Shown here piece after piece: positions 44,073-52,712 of a stretch of DNA of 64,000 nt. Within the stretch, counting starts at the first letter, position 1. Every line of letters begins with the position of its first letter. The translations under genes and the position numbers were made by a program. Where the stretch lies: NCBI RefSeq assembly GCF_017573505.1, contig NZ_JAGEOJ010000018.1, positions 62,001-126,000 on the forward strand, given 5' to 3'. The DNA is from Actinomadura barringtoniae. Its GTDB lineage: Bacteria > Actinomycetota > Actinomycetes > Streptosporangiales > Streptosporangiaceae. Under the pieces are notes generated by a model. That model saw nothing but the letters and a program-made list of their open reading frames with translations, ran no database searches and had not been told where the DNA came from.

Positions 44073-45751
44073 GTCGCGTCCTCCCGGAACTCACCCGCCG
44101 GGCGGGCGTCGGCGTCGGGGTGCTTGTCGACCTCGCTGGCCCGCAACTCCACGCGGCGGATCTTGCCGGAGATGGTCTTCGGCAGCTCGGTCGTGAACTC
44201 CAGCAGGCGCAGCCGCTTGTAGGGCGACAGCTGCGCCCGGCAGTGCGCGAAGATCGACGCCGCGGTCTCGGCGGTCGGCTCCCAGCCGGCCGCGAGCGTC
44301 ACGTACGCCTTCGGAACGGCGAGCCGTACCGGGTCGGGCGAGGGCACCACGGCGGCCTCGGCCACCGCCTCGTGCTCGATCAGCACGCTCTCCAGCTCGA
44401 ACGGCGAGATCTTGTAGTCGGAGGCCTTGAAGACGTCGTCGGTCCGGCCCACGTAGGTGATGTAGCCGTCGGCGTCGCGCGAGCCGATGTCGCCCGTGCG
44501 GTAGAAGCCGTTGGCCATCACCTGCTCGGTCCGCTCGTCGTCGCCGTGGTAGCCCTTCATCAGGCCGAGCGGGCGGTCGGTGAGGTCGAGGCAGATCTCG
44601 CCCTCCTCGGCGGCCTCGCCGCTGATCGGGTCGAGCAGTTCCACCTTGTAGCCGGGCATCGGGCGGCCCATCGACCCGGGCTTCACCGGCTGGCCCGGCG
44701 AGTTGCCGACCTGCAGCGTGGTCTCGGTCTGCCCGAACCCGTCGCGGATCGTGATGCCCCAGACCTCCTTGACCCGTTCGATCACCTCGGGGTTGAGCGG
44801 CTCACCGGCCGCCACCACCTCGCGCGGCGGGGTCTGGAGCCGGGACAGGTCGGCCTGGATCAGCATCCGCCACACGGTCGGCGGGGCGCAGAAGCTCGTC
44901 ACGCCGCAGCGGTCCAGCTCGTTCAGCAGCCGGTCGGCGTCGAAGCGCGTGTAGTTGAAGATGAAGACGCAGGCCTCGGCGTTCCACGGCGCGAAGACGT
45001 TGCTCCACGCGTGCTTGGCCCAGCCGGGCGAGGAGATGTTGAGGTGCACGTCGCCGGGCCGCAGCCCGATCCAGTACATCGTCGACAGGTGACCGGCCGG
45101 GTAGGACGCGTGCGTGTGCTCCACCAGCTTCGGCTGCGCCGTCGTGCCCGAGGTGAAGTACAGCAGCAGCGTGTCGCTCGCCATGGTCGTGCCGTACGGG
45201 GTGAACGTCTCCTCCGCGCGGTAGGCGGCGTCGTAGGGCAGCCATCCCGCGACCGGCTCGCCGACCGCGATCCGGGTGTAGTCGCCGGGCACGTCCGCGA
45301 ACTTGGGGGTGTCGGCCGACCCGACCACCACGTGCCGCGCCTTACCCCGGGTCAGCCGGTCGCGCAGGTCCGCCGGGCCCAGCAGCGGCGTGGACGGGAT
45401 GATCACCGCGCCCAGCTTCATCGCCGCCAGCAGCGTCTCCCACAGCTCGACCTGGTTGCCGAGCATCACGATGATCCGGTCACCGCGCCGCACCCCGGCC
45501 GTGCGCAGCCGGTTGGCGACCTGGTTCGACCGCCTGGCCAGCTCGGCGAACGAGTAGCGCGCCTCGCCGCCGTCCTCCTCGACGATCCACAGCGCCGGGG
45601 CGTCGTTGTCCTCGGCGATCTTGTCGAACCAGTCCAGAGCCCAGTTGAACCCGGTCAGCACGGGCCACTGGAATTTCTCGTACGCGGCCGCGTGGTCCTC
45701 CCGCGCGCCGAGCAAAAAGTCGCGAGCCGCACGGAACTCGACTGCCGGCAT
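44069..45751 (-). CDS. AMP-binding acyl-CoA ligase (acetyl/benzoate-CoA-ligase-like)
   Basis: A 560-residue ANL enzyme closer to medium-chain/benzoate ligases. It has FNWALDWFDKIAEDNDAPALWIVEEDG at the start, the P-loop YFTSGTTAQPKLVEHTH, SPGWAKHAWSNVFAPWNAEA, FGQTETTLQVGN, the RTGDIGSRDADGYITYVGRTDDVFKASDYKISPFELE hinge, and LPKTISGKIRRVELR with the catalytic Lys. First gene of a two-ligase operon. The leader contains a 10-bp-stem hairpin whose 3' arm runs into the Shine-Dalgarno GGAGGAA. Confidence 0.9.
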   Translation of the reverse strand: MPAVEFRAARDFLLGAREDHAAAYEKFQWPVLTGFNWALDWFDKIAEDNDAPALWIVEEDGGEARYSFAELARRSNQVANRLRTAGVRRGDRIIVMLGNQVELWETLLAAMKLGAVIIPSTPLLGPADLRDRLTRGKARHVVVGSADTPKFADVPGDYTRIAVGEPVAGWLPYDAAYRAEETFTPYGTTMASDTLLLYFTSGTTAQPKLVEHTHASYPAGHLSTMYWIGLRPGDVHLNISSPGWAKHAWSNVFAPWNAEACVFIFNYTRFDADRLLNELDRCGVTSFCAPPTVWRMLIQADLSRLQTPPREVVAAGEPLNPEVIERVKEVWGITIRDGFGQTETTLQVGNSPGQPVKPGSMGRPMPGYKVELLDPISGEAAEEGEICLDLTDRPLGLMKGYHGDDERTEQVMANGFYRTGDIGSRDADGYITYVGRTDDVFKASDYKISPFELESVLIEHEAVAEAAVVPSPDPVRLAVPKAYVTLAAGWEPTAETAASIFAHCRAQLSPYKRLRLLEFTTELPKTISGKIRRVELRASEVDKHPDADARPAGEFREDAT

Positions 45752-45759
45752 GGGGTTCC

Positions 45760-45793
45760 TCCTCGTAGCCGCGTTGCCACCCAGCTACGAGGA
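45760..45793 (-). promoter_or_regulatory. Leader hairpin overlapping a Shine-Dalgarno sequence
   Basis: Perfect arms TCCTCGTAGC (45760-45769) and GCTACGAGGA (45784-45793) with a 14-base loop. On the mRNA the downstream arm ends GAGGA, overlapping the ribosome-binding GGAGGAA of the ligase at 44069-45751. Folding would hide part of the site. Confidence 0.6.
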
Positions 45794-45897
45794 TCGTTCG
45801 ACACTCCTGTGACCCGCACCACCCCCGAACGGGGGTAGAACGAATGTGGAACGCGGCATGACCGCCATGTGGTCGCCCATTTGCTCACGGGGCCTGG

Positions 45898-48273
45898 TCA
45901 GCCGAGGCGTTCGACCGCGTGCCGCAGCCGTCGCAGGTCCCGCAGCCGGTGCTCGTACGTCGCCCCGATGACCAGCAGCGCCAGGCCCGCCGCCGCGATC
46001 GGCACCCAGCCGGGCAGCTGCCCGCTCGCCTCCGCGACGTACGGCGCGAGTTGCCGTGCCGCGTCCGCCACCAGTACCGCACCGCCCAGCAGGAGCGGAG
46101 CCTGGAGGCGCGCCTTCGCTCCGATGAGCGCGATCGCCAGCGCGGCGGCGCCGAGCAGAAGCGCGCGCAGGCCCGCGGGCTCGTGCCAGGACACCAGCAG
46201 GCTCGGCAGGAGCGTGCTCGCCAGTCCCGGCCCGTACGCGATCCACGACGAGACTCCCGAGTCCTGGCGGCGCCGCATCCACCCCATGGTCAGCAGGGCC
46301 ACCGAGACGGGCAGCGTGTAGGCCTCGGGCGAGGTGACATGGGTGTCGGCGAGACGGACCCACCAGGCCGCGAGCATCAGCATCGACCCGGCCCAGGTGG
46401 CCTGGCGCCTGTCTCTCCGCAGCGAGACCGCGAAGGCCAGCACGCCGCCGAACGACAGCGCCAGGCTCAACGCCAGTGGATCGACGACGGCCATCCCGAT
46501 GCCCACGGCGCCCACCGCGGACGCGACGACCTCGACCGGCAGGGCCCGCAGCCACGCCGCGACCGCGAGGCCGATCCCCGCAGCCGCCAGTACGCCGAAC
46601 GCCGCCCATTGCACCGGCAGCCCGTACGCCAGCCCGTAAGCGGCGGCCGTTCCGCCGAGCGCCGCCGTCGCGGTGGCCGCAGCCCAGGGCCGCAGCGCGG
46701 GCGCCACGGCGAACCCGACGGCGAGCACCGTCACGACGCTCAACGTCGCCAGCGTCGTCTGCTCGATGGCCAGTGATGCGGCCACCGTCCACGCGGCCAC
46801 CGCCACGGCCGTGATCCCGACGACCCGGTCCACCAGAGCCCACGCCGCGAGCAGGGCGGCCAGCCCGACGAGCATCGCCGGCCGCGCCTCGTACGGCACT
46901 CCCGGGATGGTCAGCACGGCGAGGGCGAGCACCGGCGCGGCGTCCGTACGACGCCCGAGGGCGAGCACGACGGCCACGATCGCGAGCACGACCGGGGCCG
47001 CGGGCAGCATCCAGAACCGCATGTCGGCCGGAAGCACCGCCGGAGCGCCCGACCATACGTCCTGCCGGAGCGGGCCGATCAGCGTGAGCGTCGTTCCGAT
47101 CACCACACCGAGGACGGCCACACCCAGCGCGGCGAGGCCACCGATCTCCGTGGCCCGGCGCACCCGGACCGGCAGCACCCGAGCTGCGCCGACGACCGCG
47201 ATGGCCGCCACGGCGATTCCCGCCGCGACCCACCGGTGCCCCATCGGCAGTGCCGCGGCGATCCCAAGAGGCAGGAGCAGCCCGGCACCGACCGCGAGCC
47301 TCCGTTCGGCGAACACCGCCCAGACCATCGCCACCGCGGCGGCGACCGCCAGAACGACACCCGACTCGACCGACGACTCCGTCACCGCCATGCCCAGCCC
47401 GAGCAGACCGCCCATGACCCAGGCCGGCAGCCCCGTGAACGACGCCGTTCCCCTCGTCCTGCTGCTCTTGGCCAGGACACGGATCAGCAGATCGGCGAGC
47501 GCGAGTGTCAGCAGCGTCATCGCCATGCCCATGGTCCCGGCGTCCGCCGAGACTGCCCACAGCGGCAGGATCAGCTGCCCGACGAGGATGGCCTGCGGCA
47601 TCGCCAGCCGCACCGGCGCGATCGTCGCGTAGCCCGCCCAGTAGAGCGTGACGCCCAGAGAAGCGATCGCCGCGTACCGCACGGGATCCGCACTGTGCAG
47701 GCCGAAGAGGTTCCCCGCGTACGCCGCGTAGCACTCCAGCCCGATCAGCAGGAGCCCGACCACCGCGATCGTCTCCGCCGTCGCGGTCAGCCCCCGCTTG
47801 GCCAGCGGCCAGACCGACCACAACGCCACCCCGGTCAGCGTCGCGAGCACGAGCGCCCGGCCCCCGAGGCTCAGCGATCCCCAGCTGATGACCGTGAAGA
47901 CCATCGCCGCGATGCCGAGCAGCACCCCGCCCAGCGACAGCAGCGCGTTCCGTACGCCCATCCGCGAGACGTCCGTCTGCCCGTCCGCCCGCGGCGGTCT
48001 GGGAGCCCACCCCATGGGCCCGGCGTTGGGCCACCCCATCGACCAGGCGTTGGGCCACACCGCGGGCCCGGCGTTGGGCGCGACGCTGTAGAGATGCGCG
48101 AGCAGCACTGAGCGCCGCTCGTTCAGCACGGCGAGCTTCTGATCGACCGTCCTCAGCTCCTGAGCGGCCGGACCGACCATCACCAGTCCGCACACCGGGC
48201 AGGAAGGCGGCGGGGGCGGCGGGAGCGGGGCTCGGCAACCAGGGCAGATCATCTGCATGCCAAGGAGCCTCAC
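45898..48273 (-). CDS. Large polytopic membrane protein with N-terminal zinc ribbon
   Basis: A 791-residue protein. It opens with a four-Cys zinc ribbon (CPGCRAPLPPPPPPSCPVCG) and a short coiled segment with LNERRSVLLAHL. A small repeat of WPNA and MGW follows, and then some twenty or more hydrophobic helices fill the rest. Actinomycetes carry similar SCO-type proteins of unknown function. GTG 48273 is the longest start; ATG 48258 or 48252 (MQMICPGC) would also keep the ribbon. No transporter or enzyme motif is visible. Confidence 0.72.
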   Translation of the reverse strand: MRLLGMQMICPGCRAPLPPPPPPSCPVCGLVMVGPAAQELRTVDQKLAVLNERRSVLLAHLYSVAPNAGPAVWPNAWSMGWPNAGPMGWAPRPPRADGQTDVSRMGVRNALLSLGGVLLGIAAMVFTVISWGSLSLGGRALVLATLTGVALWSVWPLAKRGLTATAETIAVVGLLLIGLECYAAYAGNLFGLHSADPVRYAAIASLGVTLYWAGYATIAPVRLAMPQAILVGQLILPLWAVSADAGTMGMAMTLLTLALADLLIRVLAKSSRTRGTASFTGLPAWVMGGLLGLGMAVTESSVESGVVLAVAAAVAMVWAVFAERRLAVGAGLLLPLGIAAALPMGHRWVAAGIAVAAIAVVGAARVLPVRVRRATEIGGLAALGVAVLGVVIGTTLTLIGPLRQDVWSGAPAVLPADMRFWMLPAAPVVLAIVAVVLALGRRTDAAPVLALAVLTIPGVPYEARPAMLVGLAALLAAWALVDRVVGITAVAVAAWTVAASLAIEQTTLATLSVVTVLAVGFAVAPALRPWAAATATAALGGTAAAYGLAYGLPVQWAAFGVLAAAGIGLAVAAWLRALPVEVVASAVGAVGIGMAVVDPLALSLALSFGGVLAFAVSLRRDRRQATWAGSMLMLAAWWVRLADTHVTSPEAYTLPVSVALLTMGWMRRRQDSGVSSWIAYGPGLASTLLPSLLVSWHEPAGLRALLLGAAALAIALIGAKARLQAPLLLGGAVLVADAARQLAPYVAEASGQLPGWVPIAAAGLALLVIGATYEHRLRDLRRLRHAVERLG

Positions 48274-48339
48274 AGCCGCCCCGGCCGCGCACTATCCGCT
48301 CAAGTACTCAGATCCCCTAGGCACTCGACACGGGGTCTC

Positions 48340-49305
48340 TTAACTCTCGGCTTCCTTTTCGCGGGCGCGCTTGCGGCGTTTGCCTTCGTGCATCGCTTGA
48401 ACGCGAGCGATCGGAATGGTGTGGCCCTCTTCGAGGAGATCGACGGGGAGTTTCTGCGGGGAGGGCATCGTCTCGGCCCACGGGTCGCGGTCGCCTAGGC
48501 GTTCCAGAGCCGTCTTGAGTGTGAAGTCGGCTGGTTTCACGCTGTCCAGCTCGTCCCAGGGGACCGGGAACGAGACGGGGGTGCCCGGGCGGATGCGTGG
48601 GCTGTAGGTGGCGACGACCGTCGCACCGCCCGCCCGGGTGGAGTCGAGGAACACCTTGCCCTCGCGGTCCTCCCGGATGAACGCGGTGGTGGCGAAGGAC
48701 GAGTCGATGCGTTCGGCGCGTGCGGCGATGGCCCGGGTGGCCGCCGCTGCGTCCTCCGCGCCCACCCCGGACTCGATCGGCACGAAGATGTGCACGCCCT
48801 TGGCGCCGCTGGTCTTGACCGCGCCCGCCAGGCCGCTGTCGGCCAGGGCCTGCCGCACCAGGTGCGCCGCCCGTACGGACAGCCCGAACGAGCCGTCGCC
48901 CTCGGGCGGGTCCAGGTCCATGATCAGGTAGGTCGGGTGGGCCCACTCGCCCGCCAGGACCAGGGCCGGGTGGTATTCGATGGCGCGCTGGTTGCCGAAC
49001 CAGATGAGCGTCCGGCGGTCGTTGCAGAGCGCGTAGGTGACCTTCCGCCGGGAGGTCTCGGCCCACAGCGGGACGGACGCGACCCAGTCGGGCGTGTACT
49101 TGGGCAGGTTCTTCTGCATGAACGGCTCGCCGCCGCGGTGCACGCGGACCACCGACAGCGGCCGGTCGGCCAGGACCGGGATGATCCGGTCGGCGACCGC
49201 GTCGAGGTAGTCGACGAGATCGCGCTTGGTCGCCTCAGCGCCGTCGAACAGCGGCTGGTCGAGGTTGCTCAGCGAGACCCCGGCCCGTTCTTCACCACCG
49301 GCCAT
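48340..49305 (-). CDS. Stand-alone LigD-type polymerase/primase (NHEJ PolDom)
   Basis: A 321-residue archaeo-eukaryotic primase-fold protein from ATG 49305. The metal-binding motif LIMDLDPPEG (two Asp), the KTSGAKGVHIFVPI nucleotide-binding motif and the third acidic segment near FLDSTRAG are present; SPRIRPGTPVSFPVPWDEL closes the domain. In non-homologous end joining this activity fills gaps with ribonucleotides beside Ku and a ligase. Here it is separate from any ligase or nuclease domain and no ku gene is in view, as in mycobacterial PolD1/PolD2-like proteins. A Lys/Arg-rich tail could help DNA binding. Confidence 0.88.
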   Translation of the reverse strand: MAGGEERAGVSLSNLDQPLFDGAEATKRDLVDYLDAVADRIIPVLADRPLSVVRVHRGGEPFMQKNLPKYTPDWVASVPLWAETSRRKVTYALCNDRRTLIWFGNQRAIEYHPALVLAGEWAHPTYLIMDLDPPEGDGSFGLSVRAAHLVRQALADSGLAGAVKTSGAKGVHIFVPIESGVGAEDAAAATRAIAARAERIDSSFATTAFIREDREGKVFLDSTRAGGATVVATYSPRIRPGTPVSFPVPWDELDSVKPADFTLKTALERLGDRDPWAETMPSPQKLPVDLLEEGHTIPIARVQAMHEGKRRKRAREKEAES

Positions 49306-49373
49306 GGACCCAACGTTACGGGCACATCCCCTCAAGTCGCCCGTTGGCGGGTCCAGATGTGCCGATTCGTCAT

Positions 49374-51788
49374 ATGGTGGCGGCCGTGCGTAGTGATCAT
49401 TCATGGCGGAGGCCCAGTGCGCGGGGCACCGTCGTGGCGATCACCGCATCGGTCGTCTTCGTCCTCATCGTGCTCTTCGTGATGGTGGGGCTCGACGTCG
49501 CGGACAAGCTCAGCTCGGTCTTCGCCATGCTGGCGGGACTGCCGGTGTTCGCCTACACGGTCTACCGCGACGTCTCCCGTGGCGCGGCGCCGGGGCGGGA
49601 GGCCGAGGACGACGCGTTCCGGCGGCTGGGGACGGCGGTACGCAAGCAGTGGGAGGACGAGGCGGCGATCCGGTCGCTGTGGAGCCCGAAGCCGATCCGG
49701 ATCCGCTGGTCGACGACGCGTCGGCCCGTTCAGGCGTCGGCGTCGGCGATTCTGGGCGAGGACGCGGTCGGCGGGCGTCCGCTGCGGGTGCGGGCGAGTG
49801 GCGAGGGCGAGGACCTCGCGGCGGCCGTACGGGCCCTTCCGGCGCGGCAGCTCGTGGTGATCGGTGAGCCGGGGTCGGGCAAGACGGCGCTCGCGATGCG
49901 CCTGGTCGTGAACCTGCTGGAGCACCCGGGGCCGGACGAGCCGCTGCCGGTGCTGCTGCCGCTGTCGTCGTGGGACCTGGAGGTCCCGCTGGACGCGTGG
50001 ATGGCCGAACGGCTCGTCGAGGACCACGACTTCCTGCGCAGCGGCGCGGTGGCCGGGCGGCTGATCGAGGACGGCCGGATCATGCCGGTGCTCGACGGGC
50101 TCGACGAGATGGACGCCGCGCTGATGCCCAAGGCGATCAAGCTGATCGACCAGGCGGTGGGCGACGACCGGCCGCTGGTGGTGACCTGCCGGAGCGCCGA
50201 GTTCGAGAACGCCGTGACCGCGTCCAACCGCTTCTTCCGGCGCGCGCTGGTCGTCGAGCTGGAGCCCGTCGAACTGGACGACGCCGTCGCGTTCCTGCGC
50301 CGGATGCCGCGCGACGGGGACGAACGGTGGGCCGAGGTGATCTCCTGGCTGCGCGAGCACCCGGAGGGCGCCCTCGCGCAGGCGCTGGAGACGCCGCTGA
50401 TGGTCGATCTCCTCCGCGACGTCTACGAGGACCCGGACACCGATCCGAAGGAACTGTTCACCGACGAACGGTTCACCGAGCGCGAGGCCGTCGAAGAGCA
50501 CCTGCTCGACCGGTTCGTCCCGGCGGTGTACTCCGAGTTCCATCCCGACCGCCGCTACACCGCCCGCCAGGCAGGGAAGTGGCTTGGCTTCCTCGCGGTG
50601 CAGCTGTGCTGGCAGGGCACGCGCGACCTCGCGTGGTGGCGGCTTCGCTCACCGATCGTGAGCGTGGCGGCCGGCCTGGTCGTCGGTTTCGGCGGCTGGC
50701 TGATGGCCTCCATCCCGTTCGGCTTCTGGGCGGGGCTCCTCACCGCCACCACCACCGGGGTGGCGGCGGCCGTGGCGGCCCAGTACCGGTGGACGGACGT
50801 GGCGATGGACGAGCGGCGCGCGGCCGACCAGCGCTCGATCCTGCGGCGGAACCTGGCCGCGTCCGCACTGGTCGTGGCGTTCGCCGGGGCGGCGGTCGGC
50901 GGTCTGATCGGCTTCTTCTTCCTGGGTCAGGGCTACGAGCCGTCCCGCTTCGCCGGGTACCTGGTGACGTGGGCGGTGCTGTTCGGACTGGGGTCCGGGC
51001 TCAGCACGGCGTGGGGGTCGTACCAGCTGTCGCGCGCCTGGTTCGCGCTGACCGGGCGCATTCCGTTCCGGCTGATGACGTTCGTCGACCACGCTCACCG
51101 GCGCGGAGTGCTCCGCCGGGCGGGCGCGATCCACCAGTTCCGCCACGCGCGGCTTCAGGACCATCTGTCCGGAGGCACGCCGTTCTCCCAGCCCGCCGAC
51201 GACCGCGAGCCGGCGGCGGAACGGGCGTCGCAGTGGTGGCTCTCGTCGGTGAGCAGGCTGGCGGCCGTGGGCCTGGTGACGGTGCTCACCCTGGTCATCG
51301 TCGCCGCCGCGTCCACCGTCTCGGGGGTCGACGTCGTGGCGGGCACCAGGCCGAAGGCGGAGCTCCAGGAGAATCCGACCTGCGATCATCAGAGCAACAC
51401 CAACTGCACGTCGACGCAGGTCCTCACCTGGCGGCTGGCCCCGGGCTCCGCGCCGCAGACCACGGTGTTCCACGTGGGCAAGGCCGACTCGGGACGGCCC
51501 GTGACGAGCTTCGGCGGCTCGCTGAGCGCGGGCGGCTGCCCCGGCGTCGACCTCAGGATGACGCTCGTGGTGAATGGCGAACGCCGCACCGTCTCGACGG
51601 CCCGGCAGGGGAACCGGAACTTCCCCGACCTCGGCGGGCTGGAGAGCAAGATCGGGGACCGGTTCGCGTTCACGTTCCAGCGGCTCGACTCCAAACCCTG
51701 CGACGCCAAGGTCGTCTGGACCGGACCGGCGGCGATCCGAGCCACCCTCACCCGGCTCAGGGACCGGTTCGGCGGCACGGACTCGTAG
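49374..51788 (+). CDS. Membrane-anchored NACHT-domain NTPase
   Basis: An 804-residue STAND NTPase (ATG 49374; GTG 49386 also possible). Two N-terminal helices (VVAITASVVFVLIVLFVMVGL and LSSVFAMLAGLPVFAYTVY) precede the NACHT domain with Walker A GEPGSGKTA near 163 and Walker B VLDGLDEMD near 238. A winged-helix-like region follows. Then come about four more helices (SVAAGLVVGFGGWLMASIPFGFWAGLL and others), a short loop, a last helix near 650 and a beta-rich C-terminal domain of about 140 residues with three or four Cys that should face outside. Sensor and output are not known. Confidence 0.82.
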   Translation: MVAAVRSDHSWRRPSARGTVVAITASVVFVLIVLFVMVGLDVADKLSSVFAMLAGLPVFAYTVYRDVSRGAAPGREAEDDAFRRLGTAVRKQWEDEAAIRSLWSPKPIRIRWSTTRRPVQASASAILGEDAVGGRPLRVRASGEGEDLAAAVRALPARQLVVIGEPGSGKTALAMRLVVNLLEHPGPDEPLPVLLPLSSWDLEVPLDAWMAERLVEDHDFLRSGAVAGRLIEDGRIMPVLDGLDEMDAALMPKAIKLIDQAVGDDRPLVVTCRSAEFENAVTASNRFFRRALVVELEPVELDDAVAFLRRMPRDGDERWAEVISWLREHPEGALAQALETPLMVDLLRDVYEDPDTDPKELFTDERFTEREAVEEHLLDRFVPAVYSEFHPDRRYTARQAGKWLGFLAVQLCWQGTRDLAWWRLRSPIVSVAAGLVVGFGGWLMASIPFGFWAGLLTATTTGVAAAVAAQYRWTDVAMDERRAADQRSILRRNLAASALVVAFAGAAVGGLIGFFFLGQGYEPSRFAGYLVTWAVLFGLGSGLSTAWGSYQLSRAWFALTGRIPFRLMTFVDHAHRRGVLRRAGAIHQFRHARLQDHLSGGTPFSQPADDREPAAERASQWWLSSVSRLAAVGLVTVLTLVIVAAASTVSGVDVVAGTRPKAELQENPTCDHQSNTNCTSTQVLTWRLAPGSAPQTTVFHVGKADSGRPVTSFGGSLSAGGCPGVDLRMTLVVNGERRTVSTARQGNRNFPDLGGLESKIGDRFAFTFQRLDSKPCDAKVVWTGPAAIRATLTRLRDRFGGTDS

Positions 51789-51849
51789 CGACCGGCGGTG
51801 CGGACGTGTGGCGACCGGCGGCGCGGACTCGTAGTCCGGGTGGGTCCGC

Positions 51850-52617
51850 TCAGCCCTTGGGGATGTAGGGCGGGGCGACGCCCCAGCCCCAGTGCGGCAT
51901 CGGGGCCTCGAGCGCGGGTTGCGCGTCGGTCTGGGAGTTGCCGAGCGCGAGCCGGGTGCCCCACTCGATGTAGGCGGCGAACGCGGAGCGGAACTCGGGG
52001 TCGCCGGGCAGGCCGACCTCGTCGGCGGCGTCCATGAGCAGGCTCACCCAGCGGCGGCGCTGCGGCTCCTGGATGCCCTTGCCGAGGTGCTGGCGGATCA
52101 TGTGGTGGTAGCCGCCGCGCTGCTCGCTGTAGGAGTTCGGGCCGCCGAAGACCTCGGCGAGCCACATCGCGACGTACCTGGGGTGGCCGGGGTCCATGTG
52201 GGCGAACAGCGGGCCGACCAGCTCGTCCTCGACGACCTTGGAGTAGAAGACCTCGGTGAGCCGCTCGAATGCCTCGGAGCCGCCCGCCCACTCGTACATG
52301 GTCGGGACGGAGGAGCCGGGGCCGCGGACGGCGGTGCGCTCGTAGTGGCGCATCTCCTCGATCTGCTCGACGTACGGCTGGATCTCGGTGAAGAACGCCG
52401 TGAAGTGCTCGCCGCCGCGGAAGACCTCCAGGTGGTCCTTGGCGGAGGTCCAGACGATGCGCAGGATGTAGGCGCCGGGCTCGTCCACGCAGCGGGACAG
52501 CTCGTAGTCGACGCACTGCGGCGCGGCGGCCAGCGGGACGGCGGCGCGCGCGTAGGCGGCCTCGAACGCCTCGGCCCCGTCCGCGGGCACGCGGTAGCGG
52601 ATGTACTCAACGATCAC
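51850..52617 (-). CDS. Antibiotic-biosynthesis-monooxygenase/truncated-haemoglobin fusion
   Basis: From GTG 52617 (MIVEYIRYRVP; an ATG at 52662 is further upstream) this gives 255 residues. Residues 1-105 form an ABM dimeric ferredoxin-like fold (YIRYRV...YELSRCVDEPGAYILRIVWTSAKDHLE). Residues about 108-235 are a group II truncated globin: FYSKVVEDELVGPLFAHM, the AEVFGGPNSYSEQRGG loop, a proximal His in MIRQH and the diagnostic Trp(G8) in RRRWVSLL. The globin could bind oxygen or NO and supply the monooxygenase, or protect it. Substrate unknown. Confidence 0.85.
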   Translation of the reverse strand: MIVEYIRYRVPADGAEAFEAAYARAAVPLAAAPQCVDYELSRCVDEPGAYILRIVWTSAKDHLEVFRGGEHFTAFFTEIQPYVEQIEEMRHYERTAVRGPGSSVPTMYEWAGGSEAFERLTEVFYSKVVEDELVGPLFAHMDPGHPRYVAMWLAEVFGGPNSYSEQRGGYHHMIRQHLGKGIQEPQRRRWVSLLMDAADEVGLPGDPEFRSAFAAYIEWGTRLALGNSQTDAQPALEAPMPHWGWGVAPPYIPKG

Positions 52618-52665
52618 GATGATCGGCCCCCAAAGCTTCTCGTGGTGGCCTGATGTAATCATGTA

Positions 52666-52691
52666 ATCGTTTCCGGGTCCAGAAAAACGAT
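52666..52691. promoter_or_regulatory. Inverted repeat upstream of the ABM-globin gene
   Basis: ATCGTTT (52666-52672) and AAACGAT (52685-52691) with a 12-base spacer, in an AT-rich patch between the YeiH-like gene stop and the ABM-globin start. Could be an operator, for instance for an NO- or oxygen-responsive regulator, or an mRNA-end structure. Confidence 0.45.
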
Positions 52692-52712
52692 CATTTACGT
52701 CGTCTGGTCCGT

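Noticed and set aside
49374..51788. Part of a phage-defence island
   Set aside because: Neighbours are a repair polymerase and a globin fusion; no other defence gene, integrase or composition change supports an island.
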